A DNA stretch of 64,000 bases from Cavia porcellus (taxonomy: Eukaryota; Chordata; Mammalia; Rodentia; Caviidae): assembly GCF_034190915.1 (NCBI RefSeq), contig NW_026947486.1:105368812-105432811 (forward strand). Reading direction: 5' to 3'. The translations under genes were made by a program, and so were the position numbers. Shown here piece by piece: positions 58,755 to 64,000 of the stretch. The notes under the pieces were generated by a model. That model was given only the letters and a program-made list of their open reading frames with translations, made no database searches and was not told where the DNA came from. The number at the start of each line of letters is the position of its first letter. The stretch's first letter is position 1.

Positions 58755-60200
58755 ATGTTTTTATTGGTACATGTTTGCAGTAGATGATTATGACATTTCT
58801 CCTGGGATGTTGACACATACACACGTTTAATTCTTCTATCATGTACTTCCCTCACCTCACTCCCCTTCCTTCAATCTCTTAGTCCCCATTACTTTTGCAA
58901 AGATCTGTCCCCTTACTTCTTGTTTTCTTTTATTTTGCTCTTCATTTATAGCTTTGTTTCTCATACTATGGTGAAGCGTAGATGTCTAATTTATTTCACT
59001 TAACATTGCGGTTTCAAAATGCATCTATTTTCCTACAAATGTCTCCAGTTTATCCTTCTTTATGGCAGAGTAGTACTCCATTGTGTATAAATATCACATT
59101 TTATTTAATCATTCATCTGTTGAGGGACATGTATGATACTTTTAAAATATAGCTATCGTGAATTGTACTGCCAGAAACATGGATATGTATGTATCACTGT
59201 AATATGATCCCTTCAACTCTTTTGGGAAGATACCTTGAAGGTTAATAACTGGGTGAATTGAATTAGAAATTCTAGTGTTAAGTTGCTAAGAAACCTCCAT
59301 ATAGAGTTCCATACTGGTTTTCCTGGTTTACACTTCCACCAAAATGTAGACGCTTTCTTTTTCCTCACAGCCTCCACAGCATTTGTTATTATGGTTACAG
59401 ATATTCTTTCCTCAATGTTTTACTTTACTTTAAAGTAGCCGGGATGTTGAACATTTTTTCATCTATATATGGAACTTTTGTACTTCTTTTGAGACGTATC
59501 TGTTCATTTCAGTGACCCATTTTTTGACTGAGTCTTTTATTTAGGGAAGTCTGATAATTTTTACTTCTTTATCCACTTTAGCTATCATCCCGCTGTGCAA
59601 GGAATAGAGCTGGGCAAAATAGTTTTCCCTTTCTGTAGGTTTCAGTGTCACTCTGCTTGTGGTTGTTGTTTCTGTGCAGAAGGTTTTAATTTCATACAAT
59701 CCCATTTGTTAATTTTCAATTCCATTTGTTGCACAATTGAGAATCTGTTCAGAAGGCTTGCTGTTATTCCTATGTGTTCAAGAGTTTTACTGTTTTAGCT
59801 CCCAACAGATTGTCTTTCTTCTTTAATATTCATATATTTTGTCCATTTTGATTTTAGTTTACCCAAGTGAGTTATAGAGGTAGATTAATCTTCTGCATGA
59901 GGATAGCCAGCTTTCCCAGCACAATTTGTGAAAGAGGGTGTCTTTCCTCTAGCATATGATTTGATCCCTTTGTTGAGGATCAGAGAGCTGAATGCACTTG
60001 AAGTTGTTTCTACATCTTCTGTTCTGTCCCATTTATCTATGTATCTCAGTTTTTTAGGAATCTACATACTGATTTCCACAGTAGTTGTACTAGTTCACAT
60101 TCCAAAAAAACAACGTAAAAGGATTTTCCCCATATGGCCACCACCAATGGTTATTGTTTGATTTCTTGATGATGGCCCTTCTTTGATTTTGCAGGATATG
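58755..60200 (-). mobile_element. L1 3' end and ORF2 end, antisense
   Basis: Opens with 'ttttattggtacatgtttgcagtagatg' (3'UTR), then 'tttatggcagagtagtactccattgtgtataaatatc' (ORF2 end), 'acttgaagttgtttctacatc' and 'aatctacatactgatttccacagtagttgtac'. Broken frames; dead copy. Confidence 0.85.
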
Positions 60201-60299
60201 GAAGTGTATACTGGTAATATCTTTCTTTCAACACTTTAAACATTTCACTCCACTCTCTTCTTGCCCAAATGGTTTTCAATAATAAGTAGAGTATACCAC

Positions 60300-60670
60300 T
60301 TCCATTTGATGATCATTGCTGTTCTGTACAGCCAATTTCATGGTTTGATGCATCAGAAAACACCCAGTTCATGATGGACTCAAGTCATATGATTATTTAG
60401 GTCACTCACTAACTATTCAATCTTTCCTAAGACTGAATAGCAGGCCATGAATTATTTTGCAAAAGAAGAGTAATTGTAGAGAATGACAGGAGTCCATAAT
60501 GAGATTCCTCTATGTGAATGTGCCAAAGGATTCAAACAGCACCTCTATCTGATGTGGAGACTTCAGCCATCACTGCATCTGCTGGATCACACAATCTAAG
60601 TGACAGAGCAACTTGCACAACAGCCGGGACCTTGTCTGAGACCCTCCCAACATTCGCAGCTTTATGGGTT
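60300..60670 (-). pseudogene. ERVL pol remnant, downstream part, antisense
   Basis: The minus-strand translation is broken but fits the segment after the ERVL reverse transcriptase; it lies directly beyond the inserted MaLR LTR from the clear RT part at 61130-61850. Support is positional more than by motif. Confidence 0.45.
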
Positions 60671-60674
60671 ACTT

Positions 60675-61065
60675 AGTACTGCAGTTTAGGTCTTAAATGT
60701 TTCCCAGACGCCCATGTGCTGAAGGATTGGTTCCCAGCCCAGAGTACTACGGGAAGTGGCAGAACTTTTAAGAAATGAAACCTAGTGGACAGAAGGAAGG
60801 TCACTGGAGACATGCCCTGAGGGACACAATGGGACCCTGGCCTCTTCCTGTTTGTCTTTCTGCTTCCTGACCACCACGAGATGAGCAGCTGTGTTCCACT
60901 ACAGACTCTCCACCATGACATGCTGCCTCATCACCGGTCCGTAAATCCCAGTCACCTGCCCGTGGACTGAAACCTCTGAGGCCAGAGAGCCAAAATAAAC
61001 ATATTTTCTGCGTATGTTGCCTATCCTGGATATCTTGTTATAGTAACAAAGTTGACGGAGCCACT
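60675..61065 (+). mobile_element. MaLR (MST/MLT1-like) solo LTR
   Basis: 'tctgctgaaggattggttcccag' type opening, a 'cctcttcctgtttgtctttctgcttcc' middle, 'gccaaaataaacatattttctgcg' polyadenylation side and a 'tatcttgttatagtaac' end follow the MST-like LTR layout in sense orientation. It splits the antisense ERVL pol. Confidence 0.7.
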
Positions 61066-61099
61066 GAATAAATGGCCAGAGCAATGTGCACAAATGTGT

Positions 61100-61860
61100 A
61101 TTTTACCTTGAAAATTCAAAGATCTTCCACCTCTTTTTTAGTGTAGGAGGGGGTAGATGCAAGCATTTATCCCTCTCTATAGAAGGGATAACTCAACATG
61201 CCCTATATCATTGGACTCCTAGAAATTTCACTGAATTAAAAGTTTCCTTGATGTTTGTTACGCTGATTTCCCACTGTCAGATATTCTTTTACTGTTACTC
61301 ATAAGTTTAAAGTAGTTATTGCTTCTTCCTAGATCCAGTGAATATAATCCTATCAATGTAATACACCAGTGTGATATTTTGTGACAGGAAAAGGTGACGC
61401 ACTTCCTGTGAACTGAATCATGTCATAAGACTGCCGTGCTGATATTTCTCTGATGCAGAACAGTAAAGATGTGTTGTTGGCCTTAAACTGCTTCTATTAT
61501 TCCTGGATGATAGACACGGAGCAAAAAGCATTTTCTGGAACAGTAGCTACATACCAGATATCAGGAAATTTGTTAATTTGCCCAATAGTGTAACTGCATC
61601 TGGTATGATATCTGCAATTGAAATCATCACCTGGTTAAGCACCTGATAATCCTATTTTAATGCCCATGATCCTTCTGCCTTCTCTGTAAGCCAAATAAGC
61701 AGAGATATGATGGGAATTACCATCTCTACATTATTAGAGCGCTTGACGACATTAATCTTTGTCATCCCTGAAGGAATATTGTATTGCTTTGGGTTTACTG
61801 TTTCCTAAGTACAAGCCATTCTAGTGGCTTCCACTTGGTCTTTCCTACCATAATAGCCCT
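61100..61860 (-). pseudogene. ERVL reverse transcriptase remnant, antisense
   Basis: On the minus strand, broken frames give ERVL-type RT blocks in order: the 'PDAVTLLGKL' region (about 61560-61590), a decayed YIDD box reading YYID near 61350, and the 'FNSVKFLGVQ' block near 61220. Several stops and frameshifts are present. The RT motif order identifies a class III (ERVL) element. Confidence 0.75.
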
Positions 61861-64000
61861 CATTTTATAGAACATGGGACAAGTGTGGGGACTGTGAAAG
61901 GTTCCAAGTACATCCATTCCAATTATACATGCCAGCACTGGAAGGATCACAACAGCATGGTTTCAGAAAAGCACTGGTTTTAGATGGACTTGAAGTAAAA
62001 CTCAATTGATCACTTAATTCCATATTCCCCTACTTTTACTGCTGGACCACAATGATAGTTCTGGCCTATTACAATTAATGTCAGATCAGAGTCAGTGCCT
62101 GGTAGTCCCCAGAATATCAGATTATTTGCTTTTCTACCAATATACAGTTGTCCCGGGAAAAAGCTGTAGGTTGCTCTGAATTCCTTTGATGTGAGTGTTT
62201 GGTACAAAACCCATGTTGAAATTTAATTGCCATTGTTACAATACTGGAAGGTGGAATCTTTCTAAGGTGATTAACGAATGGTCTAATGTTATTATCAGGA
62301 AAGGATTTTGTCATAGAAGTGGCGTATTTTGTACCCTGTGTTCTGGTGCTCCCACCATCTCTGTCTTGCCCGTGCTGATTTGAATTTCTGCCATGTCATG
62401 ACATAGGAAGAAGGCCCCCACCAGATGCTGGTATCCTGCTTTTGGACTTCCCAACCTGGGGACCTGAAGAAGAAAATCTCTGTTCTTTATAAATTACCAG
62501 TCTGTGGGATTCTGAAACAGTAAAAAAACAAACACAGAGAGGAAAAACTAAAAACTAAACTTTCTTGGATGAATGAAAGATTAACAACATAAATTCATGA
62601 CAGTATACTGAGATCCTTCGTTAAATGGATCTAGCCCCTGCTTCATCCAAAGGGGAATGGGTCTATAAACCAGCTGACTTTTGGGACCTGATTGAGAGAC
62701 CATGGCTTTCTGTTTTTGTGACTCAGTTTTGACTTTTTCACTTGATCTAGAACTTACTTTGCTTATGTAGGTCATATAAGATTTTAGGAAGGTTCTTAAC
62801 TATTTCACTTCTAGAAATAGCATGATCAACTAGCTAAACCCAGTAGTTCTGTGCATGCCGGTATATTCTGACTGCTTCTTTGACTCTGCTGTTTGTTAGT
62901 CTCCTGTACCTTGACTCTGATGGTTGAGTGCGACCATTGGAGTCCTGACATCTGAGATGCAAAGCTTGCATACAAACAGCTTGTATACAAATTGACTGAC
63001 TGCCTTTCCCTCGTCAAGGCTTGGCCTTCACAGAAGATCAGGTACTGAGTTCTTCAAGGATAGCTGTACCTTCTCTCAAACTTCTCTTGGTAGTGGTGCA
63101 GTGTGTTTTGAAACATTTGAGAAAGGCTGAGTATGTCTTAAGTGCCAAATTCACTCCCCTCCCTTTGATATTCCAATCTCCTAAAGTCCCTCAGTTTCTT
63201 GTACTGCATTACCCAACACAGGTCTGAAGTTGCTAATTCATTCACTCTGGTCCTCCTTTTAGTTTAAGTTTCAGTCAACCAATTAGACAAGCTGCTAGAT
63301 TCTTTCCTACCTCTGAAGCTGCAACATGAAGTGCAGAACTTCTGCTTACTGAACTCATAAATTTCAGCCTAGTCCAGCTTTATTTTCCTTCCACCATTAT
63401 TCCATGTACGCTCCTCAAATTTATGACTATTTAAATTTGAACTTATTTAGAATTATTTAAATTTGAAATTATTTAGTAATGTAGTGCATGTTCTCTTGAG
63501 TCGCACTGTATGACTCACCTTCAGGAGTCTGCTGGGACTTCACTTCTACAGGTATAGGAGTAGAGAGTGGTAATAAGGGGGGACCTTAAGTAGAGTCAGT
63601 GTTGTCTTGTAGGCAGACCACCTCAGAGGAGCCACTGCAATTGCCTTCAGCAATGCGGGCTTAATACTCTCCCCCAGATTGGGTTGAAGAGGCCAGTCGG
63701 AAGCCACTACCATGCGAAGTGGGGAGATTGCTTCCACTGGCATAAAAAGACTCACTAGAATCTAGAGATTCAGTGTTCCCAGTGACATCAAGGATTTCCT
63801 ACATGCCCCAATTTCAACTTAAATGATCTAATCTTTCCCTATCAGTTGCATCACTTTAACAGCTGACACTCTGTGAAGTTGTCTATAATTCTGCATTTAA
63901 TTTTCAGTAATGTCAGCCACACTGAGACTACAGGAAACGAGGGTCTTCTTCAAGGTACAAAGAATGTTTTACATCATTTGTGTAGTACTTGAGCTAGGTA
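61861..64000 (-). pseudogene. Probable upstream ERVL internal sequence, antisense
   Basis: This continues upstream of the RT remnant on the minus strand and presumably contains decayed protease/gag sequence. The minus frame 63546-63755 is open but carries no clear motif. A sense MST-like LTR end lies within it at about 62395-62520 ('gaagaaggcccccaccagatgc', 'tgttctttataaattacc'). No host gene is recognised up to the window end. Confidence 0.45.

Overview
The window looks like nuclear DNA from a non-murid rodent. It is AT-rich, intergenic and packed with nested retroelements. The lineage clues are many tRNA-derived ID SINEs, B1-like 7SL SINEs, B1/ID composite SINEs, L1 copies and ERVL-MaLR LTRs; I saw no B2 elements. 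The ID and composite forms suggest a hystricomorph, castorimorph or sciuromorph rather than a mouse or rat. No species can be fixed from sequence alone.

The centrepiece is a complete, very young gammaretrovirus-like provirus at 26024-35969 on the plus strand. Two 1065-bp LTRs differ at only two positions, and the flanks carry a perfect 5-bp target duplication (GTAAT). Between the LTRs lie a tRNA-Pro-like primer site, a splice donor, a leader with two GACG-loop hairpins, gag, pro-pol, env and a polypurine tract. gag (496 codons), pol (1217 codons after the gag stop) and env (666 codons) are all open. gag ends in TGA, not the TAG usual for this group, followed after 8 nt by a clear pseudoknot-forming sequence. 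The provirus sits in the endonuclease region of an old antisense L1, whose sequence resumes directly on the far side.

Region by region: 1-20 kb holds L1 pieces, MaLR LTRs, SINEs and unassigned AT-rich DNA, ending in an LTR-internal-LTR MaLR element (18.25-20.63 kb). From 20.7 to 26.0 kb is a nest of minus-strand L1s with SINE insertions, then the provirus. From 36 to 47 kb is mostly unassigned, with one candidate terminal coding exon on the minus strand (36826-36903) and a probable solo LTR (39470-39952). A second MaLR element fills 47.7-49.9 kb. A GC-richer island at 51-53.4 kb contains a probable host gene on the minus strand: two coding exons joined in phase, predicting a 210-residue protein with an acidic N-terminal part and a histidine-rich repeat, with an AATAAA signal just past the stop. 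From 53.8 to 60.2 kb are minus-strand L1s broken by SINEs. From 60.3 kb to the end are remnants of a minus-strand ERVL pol with MaLR LTRs inserted.

Host coding content is therefore sparse (one good candidate gene, one candidate exon). Repeat boundaries are read by eye and most are approximate to tens of bases.
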